Shown: positions 8,579-17,937, numbered from the stretch's first letter. The stretch is DNA of 64,000 nt from Pseudomonas sp. (GCF_002796985.1 NZ_PEKX01000007.1:920284-984283), one strand, 5' to 3'. Translations and numbers: made by a program. The notes: generated by a model from the sequence alone, not told the origin.

Positions 8579-9769
8579 ATGGCTCGGTTACACAGATTGT
8601 GGTTGGCGACGGCGGTGGCGGCGGCTTTCATGCCCGGCATGGCGGGTGCTCTGGAACTGGGCGAGATTTCCTCGCGGGCGGTGCTGGGGCAGAACCTCTC
8701 GGCCAATATCGAACTGCGCGGCGTAACCGACCTGAGTTCCGAGGAAGTGGTGGTGAACCTGGCCTCGGCGGAAGACTTCGAACGCCTGGGCGTGGATCGC
8801 AACGTCGTCACCAGTGGCCTGAAGTTCACCCCCGATCTGGGCAAGAACGGCCGTGGCGTCATTCACGTCAGCTCATCCAAACCGATTCGCGAGCCATACG
8901 TGAACTTCGTTCTCCAGGTGGTCTGGCCGCAGGGCCGTCTGGTGCGCGAGTTCACCGTGCTGCTCGATCCGCCGAGCTATGTGGCCAGCCCGGTGACACC
9001 GCCAGCCATTGCGCCGGTTGCTGTCGCTCGTGCACCGCAAGCGCAACCGCTGACGCCATCGCAGGCGGGCGCACCGGCCACGGACAGTTACCGCATCCAG
9101 CGCAATGACGCGCTGTGGGACATCGCTTCACGCAATCGTCCGTCCAGCGGCGTCTCGGTCATGCAGACCATGGCGGCGATCCAGCGGATGAATCCGGATG
9201 CCTTCGTCGAAGGCAACATCAACCGCCTCAAGGTCGGCCAGGTGCTGCGTCTGCCCAGCGAGCAGCAGGTTCGCGAGCAGAACCATGCCCAGGCATTGGC
9301 CCATGTGGAAACCCAGACTGCGCAGTGGAAGGCCAAGCGCAATCCGCAGCTGGCCCAGCAAGGCCGTCAGTTGGATGCTACCCACAAGGCAGAGGCCGGG
9401 AGTGCGCCGGCGAAAGCCGAGGAGCGCGACAGTCTGCGCCTGATCTCCGGTCAGCCGGGCAAGGATAAAGGCAAGGTCGAGGCGGAGCAGTTGGCTGTCG
9501 CCCAGGAAGGCCTGGACAGTGCGCGCCGCGAAGGCGATGAGCTACGCAGCCGGATTTCCGATCTGGAAAGCCAGACCCAGAAGTTGAACAAGCTGATCGA
9601 ACTGAAAGACTCGCAGATCGCCGGCCTGATCGCGCGCCTGGCCGAACAGGATCGCGCCAAGGCTAACGCCGCGTCGCCAGCGAGCAACCCGCAGGCTTCG
9701 ACGGGAGCTGTCGCCCAGGCCGCTGCGCCTTTGACCGCCCAGGCAGCCGGTGCTGAGCCGCGCCCCTGA
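8579..9769 (+). CDS. FimV-like LysM protein without membrane anchor or cytoplasmic domain
   Basis: The 396-residue product resembles the periplasmic half of the FimV encoded 1.3 kb downstream. A signal peptide (residues 1-22, ending GMAGA) leads to a FimV-type N-terminal domain (LELGEISSRAVLG, GLKFTPDL, EFTVLLDPPSY). A LysM peptidoglycan-binding module follows at about 165-225 (YRIQRNDALWDIA to KVGQVLRLP), then a coiled coil at about 300-365. It ends in an Ala/Pro tail, with no transmembrane segment, TPR or FimV C-terminal domain. GGGGGAGAGG precedes the chosen ATG; a GTG at 8543 would add 12 residues before the signal peptide. A role at the cell wall or poles is inferred. Confidence 0.85.
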   Translation: MARLHRLWLATAVAAAFMPGMAGALELGEISSRAVLGQNLSANIELRGVTDLSSEEVVVNLASAEDFERLGVDRNVVTSGLKFTPDLGKNGRGVIHVSSSKPIREPYVNFVLQVVWPQGRLVREFTVLLDPPSYVASPVTPPAIAPVAVARAPQAQPLTPSQAGAPATDSYRIQRNDALWDIASRNRPSSGVSVMQTMAAIQRMNPDAFVEGNINRLKVGQVLRLPSEQQVREQNHAQALAHVETQTAQWKAKRNPQLAQQGRQLDATHKAEAGSAPAKAEERDSLRLISGQPGKDKGKVEAEQLAVAQEGLDSARREGDELRSRISDLESQTQKLNKLIELKDSQIAGLIARLAEQDRAKANAASPASNPQASTGAVAQAAAPLTAQAAGAEPRP

Positions 9770-9863
9770 GCTGCGGCGATAGGCGGCGGAGCGCTGGATT
9801 GCTTCGCCGCCGGTGGGGGCAGTAAAGTGCTGCGCTACTTTCCCCACCGATTTGGATATTTTG

Positions 9864-10874
9864 ATGCCTGAAACACTCGACATCGCCGTAGTAGGCGCCA
9901 CAGGGCTCGTTGGCGAGGCTTTGGTCGAACTGCTGGAGGAGCGCGACTTCCCCGTCGCCAACCTGTATCTGCTGGCCAGCGGTGAGTCCGCCGGCAAGTC
10001 GATCGCCTTCCGCGGGCGCAACATCCGGGTCGGCAAGCTCGACGATTTCGACTTCGCCAAGGTGCGCCTGGTCTTCCTTTCCGTGGCGGCTGATGCGGCT
10101 GTCGATTGTGCCGCCCGTGCCCGTGAGGCCGGCTGCAGCGTGATCGATCTCAGTGGTGCGTCGCTGAACAATGCCGCCGCGCTGCTGGCCCAGGCCTGCG
10201 TGAATGGCGAGGCCGTCGAAACCCTGCAACTTCCCGCTTTGATTGCCGCCCCGGCAGCGCCGGCCGCCGAGGTTGCCGAGGTGCTTGCCGCGCTGCGTGG
10301 CGTGCTCGAGCTTCGCCAGGTCACTGTGAGCGCCTGCCTGTCCGCCTCCGCGCTGGGGCGCGAGGGCGTGCAGGAGCTGGCGCGACAGACTGCCGAACTG
10401 CTCAATGCCCGCCCGCTGGAGCCGCGCCTGCTGGATCGCCAGTTCGCCTTCAACATGCTGGCGCAGTTGGGCGGCGTCGATGAACAGGGCTATTCCGTGG
10501 TCGAGCGCCGGATCGCGGCGGAGCTCGCCGTGCTGTTCCCCGAGCTGAAGGACGGCCTGAGCGTAACCTGCAGCCTGGCGCCGGTGTTCTTCGGCGATGC
10601 CCTGATGGTGTCGCTCAAGGCGGCTGCGCCGGTCGTCCTGTCCGCCGTCAGCGCAGCGCTGGAAGCGGCCGAAGGTATCGAGTTGGTCGAAGACGATTAC
10701 CCCACTGTCATCGGCGATGCACAGGGGCAGGATAGTGTTTATGTCGGTCGCGTACGGACCGGTCTGACAGATTCGCGCGAACTGAATTTGTGGATTGCGT
10801 CAGATAATGTGAGAAAAGGCGCAGCCCTAAATGCTGTGAACTTGGCCGAATTGTTGATAAAACACTATCTGTAA
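9864..10874 (+). CDS. usg: Usg-type aspartate-semialdehyde dehydrogenase paralogue, catalytic Cys absent
   Basis: The 336-residue protein has the Asd fold. The nucleotide-binding motif IAVVGATGLVGEALVELL is intact, and ACLSASALGREGVQEL aligns with the post-catalytic segment of Asd. Where Asd carries NCS/NCT, this protein reads ALIAAPAAPAAEV, so the active-site cysteine is missing. P. aeruginosa has a similar protein annotated USG-1 homologue. I infer that it is not a working dehydrogenase; it might be structural or regulatory. It lies directly upstream of fimV, and the fimV promoter candidate overlaps its 3' end. The ATG at 9864 matches the family N-terminus better than upstream starts. Confidence 0.85.
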   Translation: MPETLDIAVVGATGLVGEALVELLEERDFPVANLYLLASGESAGKSIAFRGRNIRVGKLDDFDFAKVRLVFLSVAADAAVDCAARAREAGCSVIDLSGASLNNAAALLAQACVNGEAVETLQLPALIAAPAAPAAEVAEVLAALRGVLELRQVTVSACLSASALGREGVQELARQTAELLNARPLEPRLLDRQFAFNMLAQLGGVDEQGYSVVERRIAAELAVLFPELKDGLSVTCSLAPVFFGDALMVSLKAAAPVVLSAVSAALEAAEGIELVEDDYPTVIGDAQGQDSVYVGRVRTGLTDSRELNLWIASDNVRKGAALNAVNLAELLIKHYL

Positions 10875-10882
10875 AAGATACT
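10854..10882 (+). promoter_or_regulatory. Candidate sigma-70 promoter for fimV
   Basis: TTGATA (10854-10859) and GATACT (10877-10882) are 17 bp apart at the end of usg. The following 160 nt up to fimV is AT-rich and includes a GAATA-N10-TATTC dyad at 10887-10906. Confidence 0.35.
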
Positions 10883-11042
10883 TACCGAATATTTGAAGAA
10901 GTATTCTAGCTTGGCAATGCTGGCCGGTAACGTCGCTGACAGGGGAAAGCACCTCCGTGAAAACGGCCGGTGTAGTGGGCAGCGGCGCCCGATAGACGTT
11001 GTTCTAATCCAGAAAAAAGCTATTAAAACAAGGGATTAATAT

Positions 11043-13934
11043 ATGGTCCGGCTTCGTAAACTGGTGCAGGCAATCGCAGCTGCTTCGGCATTGACCTCGG
11101 GCATGGCGCATGCACTGGGGTTGGGAGACATCCACCTGCGTTCGGCACTGAACCAGCCACTGGATGCCGAGATCGACTTGGTCGAAGTTCGCGATCTGTC
11201 CTCGGCCGAGGTGATCCCGAAGCTGGCGTCGCCGGAAGACTTCAACAAGGCAGGCGTCGACCGTCAGTACTTCCTGACCGGACTGAAGTTCACCCCCATC
11301 GTCAAGCCGAACGGCAAGAGCGTCATTCGCGTGACCTCCAGTCGGCCGGTGCAGGAACCTTACCTGAACTTCCTCGTGGAAGTGGTCTGGCCCAACGGCC
11401 GGCTGCTGCGCGAGTACACCGTGCTGCTCGACCCGCCGCTGTATTCCCCGCAAACCGCCGCCGCGGTACCACGCGCGCCGATGGCCGTGCCTGCCCCGGT
11501 GGCGCGTCCTTCCGTTCCGGCAGCACCGCGTGCGACCGCTGCTTCCAGCTCCGCTGCGGCAGCCCCGCGCGCGACTGCTGCCTCCAGCACCGCTGCGGCC
11601 GCTCCGACTCGACGTCTGGAAGGCAACGAGTACCGTACCGGCAAGAATGACACCCTCTGGGAAATCGCCGCCCGTGCGCGCCCGGATGGTCGTGTTTCCG
11701 TACAGCAGACCATGCTGGCGATCCAGGATCTCAATCCTGATGCCTTCCTCGGCGGCAACATCAACCGCCTGAAGAGCGGCCAGGTGCTGCGCCTGCCCGA
11801 TGCCGAGCAGATCAAGGCCCGTACCCAGCCGGACGCCGTCGCCGAGGTCAGCCAACAGTACACCGCCTGGCGTGAAGGTCGCAGCCTGCCCACCGGCGGT
11901 GCTCGCCAGCTGGACGCCACACCGCGCGCCAACGCCGGTGCCGCTCCGGCCCAGGCCGAAACCAAGGACAGCCTGCGTCTGCTCTCCGGCGAGAGCGGCA
12001 AGGCCAAGGGTGGCGACAAGGGCAGCAAGGACGGCCAGGCCGTCGCCGACAAGCTCGCCGTCACCAAGGAAAGCCTCGACAGTACCCGTCGCGAGAACGA
12101 TGAGCTGCAGGGCCGCATGACCGATCTGCAGGGCCAGATGGACAAGCTGCAGAAACTCATTGCGCTGAAGGATGCGCAACTGGCGAAGCTGCAAGGCGAG
12201 CTGGGCAGCGACAAGGCCCCCGCCGACGGCACCGCTGCCGTGCCCGCCGTCGAGGCCGCCGCGCAGACGGGCGACTCTCCGGCTCCGGCCGCAGCGGAGC
12301 AACCGGCCGCACCGGCTCCCGCTGGGGATGCGGGTGCTCCGCCGGCTCCTGCCGCCGAGACGCAACCGCAACCCGCTCCCGCTCCGGTCGCCCCGGCGGC
12401 TGCCCCCGCACCTGAGGCGACGCAGCCCAAACCAGCTCCGGTCGCGGCGCCTGTCGAGCAGGCCGAAACCAGCTTCATCGACGAGGTCCTCGCCAATCCG
12501 ATCTGGCTGGGCGCCATCGCCGGCAGCGCCCTGCTGGCTCTGCTGGTCCTGCTGATGATCATTTCCCGCCGTCGCGCCGCCAAGGAGCAGGAAAGCCTTG
12601 CTACCTATGCAGGCGACGATGAGCCGACCCTGGATGACGACCTGACCCTCGCCGGCAGCGAACTCGACACCCTGGACGCGCCGCAGGCCGCCGAAGTTAA
12701 CGCTCCGGCGCAGGCCGCGCCCGAGCGCGTCGCCGCGCAGACCAGCGATGCGCTGGGCGAGGCGGATATCTATATCGCCTACGGCCGCTTCAACCAGGCC
12801 GCCGAACTGCTGCAGGGTGCCATCTACGACGAGCCGCAGCGCACCGACCTGCGCCTGAAGCTGATGGAGGTCTACGCAGAGATCGGTGATCGTGAAGGCT
12901 TTGCTCGCCAGGAAAACGAATTGCGCGAGATCGGCGGTGCCGAGCCGCAGGTCGAGCAGTTGAAGTCCCGCTATCCGGGCATGGTCGCCCTGGCGGCCGT
13001 GGGTGGCGGTCTGGCCGCTGCCGCAGTTGCTTCCGACGATGATCTCGACGGTTTCAGCCTGGATGACTTCGCCCTCGATACCCCGGTGGCCGCTGCCGAA
13101 CCTGCTGCGCAGCCCCACGGTGACCTGGACGATGCGTTCGATCTGGCACTGGACGATCTGGAGCTGGGTGACGACAAGCCCGCTGCTCCGGCCGCCCAGC
13201 ACAGCGATGAACTCTCCTTCGGCAGCTTCGACCTGGACGACGATCTGAGTCTGGGTGGTTCGCCGGCTGCAGCCTCGAGCGCAAAGGCCGACGACGACTT
13301 TGCCTTCGATCTGGACCTGCCGGAAGTCTCTACCGCCAAGGTCGAGGCTCCGTCGCTGGCTGACGAACTGGGCGATTTCTCCCTGGACCTGGACAAGGGC
13401 CTGGAGAAAGACAGTCATTCCACCCTGACCTCGGCGGAAGACGACTTCCTGCTGGGGCTGGATGACGACACCGCTTCGCTGTCCGGTGTGAGCCCCGAGG
13501 AGTTCAGCCTGGACATCGAGAGCAAGGCGCCGCAGGCCGATGACCTGCCAGACGACTTCGACCTGTCGCTGGCGGATGACGAGCCGCTGCCGGCCAAGGC
13601 TGAGGACAGCTTTGCCGCCCAGTTGGATGAAGTGAGCGCAGAACTGGACCGTCTTTCCGTGCAGAATGACGAGCCGGCAGCGCCGGCCGTTGCGCCACTG
13701 GCAGAAGACAGCTTCGCCGCTGGCGACCTGGAGCTGCCGGGTGAGGGGGACGACGAAGACGATTTCGACTTCCTCTCCGGCGCTGACGAAGCGGCCACCA
13801 AACTCGACCTGGCGCGTGCCTACATCGACATGGGCGACACCGAAGGCGCCCGCGACATCCTCGATGAAGTCATCACCGAGGGTAATGACAACCAGCAGCA
13901 GGAAGCGCGTGAATTGCTCGGGCGTATCGCCTGA
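11043..13934 (+). CDS. fimV: FimV pilus/polarity hub protein
   Basis: The 963-residue inner-membrane protein is required in P. aeruginosa for type IV pilus assembly, twitching and polar signalling. The order is signal peptide (1-23), FimV N-terminal domain, LysM module at about 197-255, coiled coil at about 340-385, an Ala/Pro linker and one membrane span at about 484-509 (LLALLVLLMIIS). A TPR region near 575-635 and a long acidic stretch rich in DDFDL-type repeats follow. The conserved C-terminal FimV domain (KLDLARAYIDMGDTEGA) covers about 915-960. The acidic cytoplasmic part probably mediates protein contacts. truA follows after 19 nt. Confidence 0.95.
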   Translation: MVRLRKLVQAIAAASALTSGMAHALGLGDIHLRSALNQPLDAEIDLVEVRDLSSAEVIPKLASPEDFNKAGVDRQYFLTGLKFTPIVKPNGKSVIRVTSSRPVQEPYLNFLVEVVWPNGRLLREYTVLLDPPLYSPQTAAAVPRAPMAVPAPVARPSVPAAPRATAASSSAAAAPRATAASSTAAAAPTRRLEGNEYRTGKNDTLWEIAARARPDGRVSVQQTMLAIQDLNPDAFLGGNINRLKSGQVLRLPDAEQIKARTQPDAVAEVSQQYTAWREGRSLPTGGARQLDATPRANAGAAPAQAETKDSLRLLSGESGKAKGGDKGSKDGQAVADKLAVTKESLDSTRRENDELQGRMTDLQGQMDKLQKLIALKDAQLAKLQGELGSDKAPADGTAAVPAVEAAAQTGDSPAPAAAEQPAAPAPAGDAGAPPAPAAETQPQPAPAPVAPAAAPAPEATQPKPAPVAAPVEQAETSFIDEVLANPIWLGAIAGSALLALLVLLMIISRRRAAKEQESLATYAGDDEPTLDDDLTLAGSELDTLDAPQAAEVNAPAQAAPERVAAQTSDALGEADIYIAYGRFNQAAELLQGAIYDEPQRTDLRLKLMEVYAEIGDREGFARQENELREIGGAEPQVEQLKSRYPGMVALAAVGGGLAAAAVASDDDLDGFSLDDFALDTPVAAAEPAAQPHGDLDDAFDLALDDLELGDDKPAAPAAQHSDELSFGSFDLDDDLSLGGSPAAASSAKADDDFAFDLDLPEVSTAKVEAPSLADELGDFSLDLDKGLEKDSHSTLTSAEDDFLLGLDDDTASLSGVSPEEFSLDIESKAPQADDLPDDFDLSLADDEPLPAKAEDSFAAQLDEVSAELDRLSVQNDEPAAPAVAPLAEDSFAAGDLELPGEGDDEDDFDFLSGADEAATKLDLARAYIDMGDTEGARDILDEVITEGNDNQQQEARELLGRIA

Positions 13935-13953
13935 GCCGGAAGGCTCACATTAG

Positions 13954-14811
13954 ATGATTGAAGCAGTACCCTCAGCGGCGGCCGAATCGGCCGCCGTTGG
14001 CGTTTCCAGGATTGCCCTGGGCGTCGAATTCAAAGGTTCGCGTTATCGCGGCTGGCAGCGCCAGGAAAATGGTGTGCCGACCGTGCAGGGCGCGCTGGAA
14101 AAAGCCCTGTCGCGGGTGGCCGACCATCCGGTTTCGTTGATGTGTGCGGGGCGCACCGATGCCCTGGTGCATGCGAGCGGCCAGGTAGTGCATTTCGATA
14201 CCACGGCCGAGCGCTCGCTCATCGCCTGGGTCATGGGCACCAATGCCAATCTGCCCAACGATATCAGCGTGACCTGGGCCAAGGTAATGCCGGCGCACTT
14301 CCACGCGCGCTTCACCGCCATGGCGCGGCGCTATCGGTACGTGATCTACAACGACCAGATCCGCCCGGCGCATATGGCCGAAGAGGTCACCTGGAACCAC
14401 CGTCCGCTGGATGTCTCGCGCATGCGCGAAGCCGCCCGCGCGCTGGTCGGCACCCATGACTTCACCTCGTTCCGCGCGGTGCAGTGTCAGGCCAAGTCGG
14501 CAATCAAGACGGTGCACCATCTTGAGGTGATCGAGCACGGTCGCTTCATCGTGCTGGATGTCCGGGCCAATGCCTTCCTCCACCATATGGTGCGCAACTT
14601 TGCCGGAATGCTGATGACCATCGGTGCCGGCGAGCGCCCGGTGGAGTGGACGGCCGAGGCACTGGCCGCCCGCGACCGGCGTGCCAGCGGGATCACGGCG
14701 CACCCTTACGGGTTGTACCTGGTGGGCGTGGAATATCCGGAGGAGTTCGTGTTGCCCGAGCGTTATGTCGGGCCACATTTCCTTTCAAGTTTGCCGGATA
14801 TCGTTGGCTGA
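13954..14811 (+). CDS. truA: tRNA pseudouridine(38-40) synthase
   Basis: The 285-residue enzyme isomerises uridines at positions 38-40 of the tRNA anticodon arm. The catalytic aspartate is D69 in CAGRTDALVHASG, and GVEFKGSRYRGWQRQ is the usual N-terminal segment. The motif is normally GRTDAGVHA, so leucine replaces a glycine two residues after the catalytic Asp. The frame is continuous, so this is a substitution, not a frameshift. The roughly 20 residues before the fold are a poorly conserved extension, and an internal start is possible. It sits between fimV and trpF as in other pseudomonads. Confidence 0.93.
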   Translation: MIEAVPSAAAESAAVGVSRIALGVEFKGSRYRGWQRQENGVPTVQGALEKALSRVADHPVSLMCAGRTDALVHASGQVVHFDTTAERSLIAWVMGTNANLPNDISVTWAKVMPAHFHARFTAMARRYRYVIYNDQIRPAHMAEEVTWNHRPLDVSRMREAARALVGTHDFTSFRAVQCQAKSAIKTVHHLEVIEHGRFIVLDVRANAFLHHMVRNFAGMLMTIGAGERPVEWTAEALAARDRRASGITAHPYGLYLVGVEYPEEFVLPERYVGPHFLSSLPDIVG

Positions 14812-14868
14812 CGATGCCAGGGTCATTTGCTACCATCGATCGATTACTTACCTGAAGGTTGCTGCATC

Positions 14869-15492
14869 TTGTCCGCCGTTCGCATCAAAATCTGCGGTAT
14901 TACCCGAGTCGAGGATGCCCTGGCCGCCGCCGAGGCGGGCGCTGACGCCATCGGTCTGGTGTTCTACGCCAAGAGCCCGCGCTCGGTGAGCATTCAGCAG
15001 GCGCGGGGGATAGTCGCTGCGCTACCGCCCTTCGTCAGTACCGTCGGCCTGTTCGTCGACGCCAGCCGCTGCGAGCTGGGAGAAATCCTCGATGCGGTGC
15101 CGCTGGACGTTCTGCAGTTCCACGGCGACGAGACGCCGGAGGCCTGCTCCGGCTGGCACAAGCGCTACCTCAAGGCCCTGCGCGTGAAGCCGGGCGACGA
15201 CGTGGCGGCGCAGATTGCGAAATACCCCCAGGCCAGCGGCTTCCTCCTGGATACCTATGTGGAAGGTATCCCTGGTGGAACCGGGTTGGCCTTCGATTGG
15301 TCCCTGGTGCCGAAGGATGTGCAGCGCCCACTGATCCTGGCCGGCGGCCTGACGGTTGCCAACGTGGCCGATGCCATCGCTCAGGTGCGCCCCTATGCCG
15401 TGGATGTGAGCGGCGGGGTGGAAGCGAGCAAGGGCATCAAGGATGCGCAGAAGATCCGCGATTTCATCGCCCAGTGTCGTTCGGTCGCGTGA
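14869..15492 (+). CDS. trpF: Phosphoribosylanthranilate isomerase
   Basis: The 207-residue TIM-barrel enzyme catalyses the Amadori rearrangement in tryptophan synthesis. RIKICGITRVEDA at the N-terminus, LQFHGDE near residue 83 and the phosphate-binding AGGL and VDVSGGVE segments are all present. I prefer a TTG start at 14869, with GAAGG upstream, because it puts the family N-terminus at residue 5; a second TTG at 14827 would add 14 unlikely residues. A rare start codon may keep expression low. It is separate from the other trp genes, as is usual in Pseudomonas. Confidence 0.92.
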   Translation: MSAVRIKICGITRVEDALAAAEAGADAIGLVFYAKSPRSVSIQQARGIVAALPPFVSTVGLFVDASRCELGEILDAVPLDVLQFHGDETPEACSGWHKRYLKALRVKPGDDVAAQIAKYPQASGFLLDTYVEGIPGGTGLAFDWSLVPKDVQRPLILAGGLTVANVADAIAQVRPYAVDVSGGVEASKGIKDAQKIRDFIAQCRSVA

Positions 15493-15657
15493 CGAGGAAT
15501 CTTCATGTGACGACGAGCGGCCTGCCGCCGTCCACTACCCAATCGCTGCCCGCGGGTAGCGCTGGGTATCGTCGATGCTGGCAATCTTGCCCATCTGCGA
15601 CCCGCACCGAGTGCTGTATCCGTGGCGACGCCTCAGGCGGCGCCTGTGTTTGCGAGG

Positions 15658-15681
15658 GGTTCCGGCCTTGAGGTCGGAACC
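15658..15681 (+). other. Hairpin in the 257-nt trpF-accD intergenic region
   Basis: GGTTCCGGCC and GGTCGGAACC pair with one mismatch around a TTGA loop, 69 nt before the accD start. There is no U-tract, so it is more likely a leader structure than a terminator. I see no gene in 15493-15749. Confidence 0.3.
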
Positions 15682-15749
15682 GCGACGATGAATTTGCTCA
15701 GGGACACGCGCATGGCTGCACGCCGTGCCCCTGCACTGGAGACGAGAGC

Positions 15750-16625
15750 ATGAGCAACTGGCTGGTCGACAAGCTGATCCCTTCCATCATGCGTTCCGAG
15801 GCGAAGAAGAGCTCGGTACCGGAAGGCCTGTGGCACAAGTGCCCGTCCTGCGAAGCGGTGCTGTACCGCCCGGAGCTGGAAAAGACCCTCGACGTCTGCC
15901 CCAAGTGCGATCACCACATGCGTATCGGTGCCCGCGCGCGCATCGATATCTTCCTCGATGAGGAAGGCCGCGAAGAGCTGGGCGCCGAGCTGGAGCCGGT
16001 GGACCGCCTGAAATTCCGCGACAGCAAGAAGTACAAGGACCGCCTGACCGCCGCGCAGAAAGACACCGGTGAGAAGGACGCGCTGATTTCCATGAGTGGC
16101 AAACTGATGGGCCTGCCGGTCGTGGTCAGTGCCTTCGAGTTCTCCTTTATGGGCGGCTCCATGGGTTCCGTCGTCGGCGAGCGTTTTGTGCGCGCTGCCA
16201 ATTACGCCCTGGAAAATCGTTGCCCGATGATCTGCTTCTCCGCCTCGGGTGGTGCGCGCATGCAGGAAGCGCTGATCTCCCTGATGCAGATGGCCAAGAC
16301 TTCCGCCGCGCTGGCCCGCCTGCGCGAGGAAGGCATCCCGTTCATCTCCGTGCTGACCGACCCGGTCTACGGCGGCGTGTCCGCCAGCCTGGCGATGCTC
16401 GGCGACGTGATCGTCGGCGAGCCGCGCGCCCTGATCGGCTTCGCCGGCCCGCGCGTGATCGAGCAGACCGTGCGCGAGAAGCTGCCCGAAGGCTTCCAGC
16501 GCAGCGAGTTCCTGCTGGAGCACGGCGCCATCGACATGATCGTCCACCGTTCGGAAATGCGTCAGCGGCTCGCCAGCATCCTGGCCAAATTCACCCACAC
16601 TCCCAGTGCTGCGCTCGCAGGATGA
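15750..16625 (+). CDS. accD: Acetyl-CoA carboxylase carboxyltransferase beta subunit
   Basis: The 291-residue subunit pairs with AccA to move carboxyl from biotin to acetyl-CoA, the first step of fatty-acid synthesis. The N-terminal C4 zinc site is complete: C31 and C34 (CPSC), C50 and C53 (CPKC). The crotonase-like core follows with GGSMGSVVGERF and SASGGARMQE. GAGACGAGAGC precedes the ATG. The stop overlaps the folC start by four bases (ATGA), so translation of the two is probably coupled. Confidence 0.97.
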   Translation: MSNWLVDKLIPSIMRSEAKKSSVPEGLWHKCPSCEAVLYRPELEKTLDVCPKCDHHMRIGARARIDIFLDEEGREELGAELEPVDRLKFRDSKKYKDRLTAAQKDTGEKDALISMSGKLMGLPVVVSAFEFSFMGGSMGSVVGERFVRAANYALENRCPMICFSASGGARMQEALISLMQMAKTSAALARLREEGIPFISVLTDPVYGGVSASLAMLGDVIVGEPRALIGFAGPRVIEQTVREKLPEGFQRSEFLLEHGAIDMIVHRSEMRQRLASILAKFTHTPSAALAG

Positions 16626-17902
16626 CCCAACGTACCCTTGCCGACTGGCTCAGCTATCTCGAGCAACTCCACCCCACGGCAATCGAGATGGGGCTGGATC
16701 GCTCCCGTGAGGTAGCTGGCCGACTCGGCCTGGGGCGCCCCGCGCCCCGCGTGGTGACCGTCACTGGCACCAATGGCAAGGGTTCCACTTGCGCCTTCCT
16801 CGCCGCCCTGCTCGGCGAGCAGGGCCAGCGCGTCGGTGTCTACAGCTCGCCACACCTGCTGCGCTACAACGAGCGAGTGCTCATCGATGGCGTCGAAGCC
16901 AGCGATGAGTCACTCTGCGAAGCCTTCGCCGCCGTCGAGTCGGCCCGTGGCGAAATCTCCCTGACCTACTTCGAGATGGGCACTCTCGCAGCCTTCTGGC
17001 TATTTGAACGTGCCGGTCTCGATGCCGTGGTGCTGGAAGTTGGCCTGGGCGGTCGCCTGGATGCGGTGAACCTGGTCGACTCCGACGTCGCCGTAGTCAC
17101 CAGTATCGGTATCGATCATGTCGACTGGCTGGGCGATACCCGCGAAAGCGTGGCTTTCGAGAAGGCCGGTATCTTCCGCGCCGGCAAGCCGGCGGTATGT
17201 GGTGATCTGGAACCGCCGACGCCGATTCTGGAGCAGGCCCGCAAGCTTGGCTCGCCGCTGATCCTGCGCGGGCGTGATTTCGATCTGGCGCTGGGCGAAG
17301 CCGACTGGCACTGGCGCGGTCGTTCCGCTACAGGCGAGGCGCTGAGCCTGCATAATTTGCCGCTGCTCGATCTGCCGATGGAGAACGCGGCGCTGGCCCT
17401 GCAGGTCTATGCCTTGCTCGACTTGCCGTGGCGGTCCGAGCAACTGATCGCCGCGCTGCAGCGTACCCGCGTGACCGGGCGCCTGGATCGCCGCACCGTG
17501 CAATGGCGCGGTGAAGAGCGCCACTTGCTGCTCGACGTCGGGCATAATCCGCACGCTGCGCAATACCTCGCCAGCCGCCTGCGGGCGGCGCCGCCCAAGG
17601 GTGTGCGCCACGCGGTATTCGGCCTGCTGGCGGACAAGGATCTCGACGGCGTACTGGAACCCGTGCTCGGCTTGGTGCAGGATTGGGCCGTCGCGCCGCT
17701 GCCCACTGGCCGCAGTCGTCCGGCCGCAGAGCTGGAGGCCGCGCTGCAGGCTCACGGGGCGCAGGCCAGCTGCCATGGCGATATCGCCGCGGCACTGGTA
17801 GCGCAATGCGATGCAGCGAGCGTCGATGACGAGATTCTGGTGTTTGGTTCGTTCTACAGCGTGGCGGATGCCCTGGAGTGGCTCGCCAAGGCTGCTCAAT
17901 AA
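16622..17902 (+). CDS. folC: Dihydrofolate synthase / folylpolyglutamate synthase
   Basis: The 426-residue Mur-ligase-family enzyme adds glutamate to dihydropteroate and to folates. The ATP loop GTNGKGST is at residues 49-56, followed by SSPHLLRYNERV and the ligase C-terminal segment LLLDVGHNPHAA. The open frame extends further upstream, but the ATG overlapping the accD stop gives the correct family N-terminus (MTQRTLADWLSYLEQ). The accD-folC-SPOR order is conserved in gamma-proteobacteria. Confidence 0.96.
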   Translation: MTQRTLADWLSYLEQLHPTAIEMGLDRSREVAGRLGLGRPAPRVVTVTGTNGKGSTCAFLAALLGEQGQRVGVYSSPHLLRYNERVLIDGVEASDESLCEAFAAVESARGEISLTYFEMGTLAAFWLFERAGLDAVVLEVGLGGRLDAVNLVDSDVAVVTSIGIDHVDWLGDTRESVAFEKAGIFRAGKPAVCGDLEPPTPILEQARKLGSPLILRGRDFDLALGEADWHWRGRSATGEALSLHNLPLLDLPMENAALALQVYALLDLPWRSEQLIAALQRTRVTGRLDRRTVQWRGEERHLLLDVGHNPHAAQYLASRLRAAPPKGVRHAVFGLLADKDLDGVLEPVLGLVQDWAVAPLPTGRSRPAAELEAALQAHGAQASCHGDIAAALVAQCDAASVDDEILVFGSFYSVADALEWLAKAAQ

Positions 17903-17937
17903 GCTGCTCAATCAAGTACACCTAAGGGGAGTTGTGC

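Noticed and set aside
11004..13418. 804-codon open frame antisense to fimV
   Set aside because: The sense strand encodes complete FimV domains. The antisense product is low-complexity Gly/Arg/Leu sequence produced by the repetitive fimV codons.
15493..15749. Small gene between trpF and accD
   Set aside because: Frames here are short, lack ribosome binding sites and show no codon bias.
16220..16621. Longer folC start inside accD
   Set aside because: The extra 134 residues have no homology to Mur ligases, and the ATGA overlap gives the correct N-terminus.
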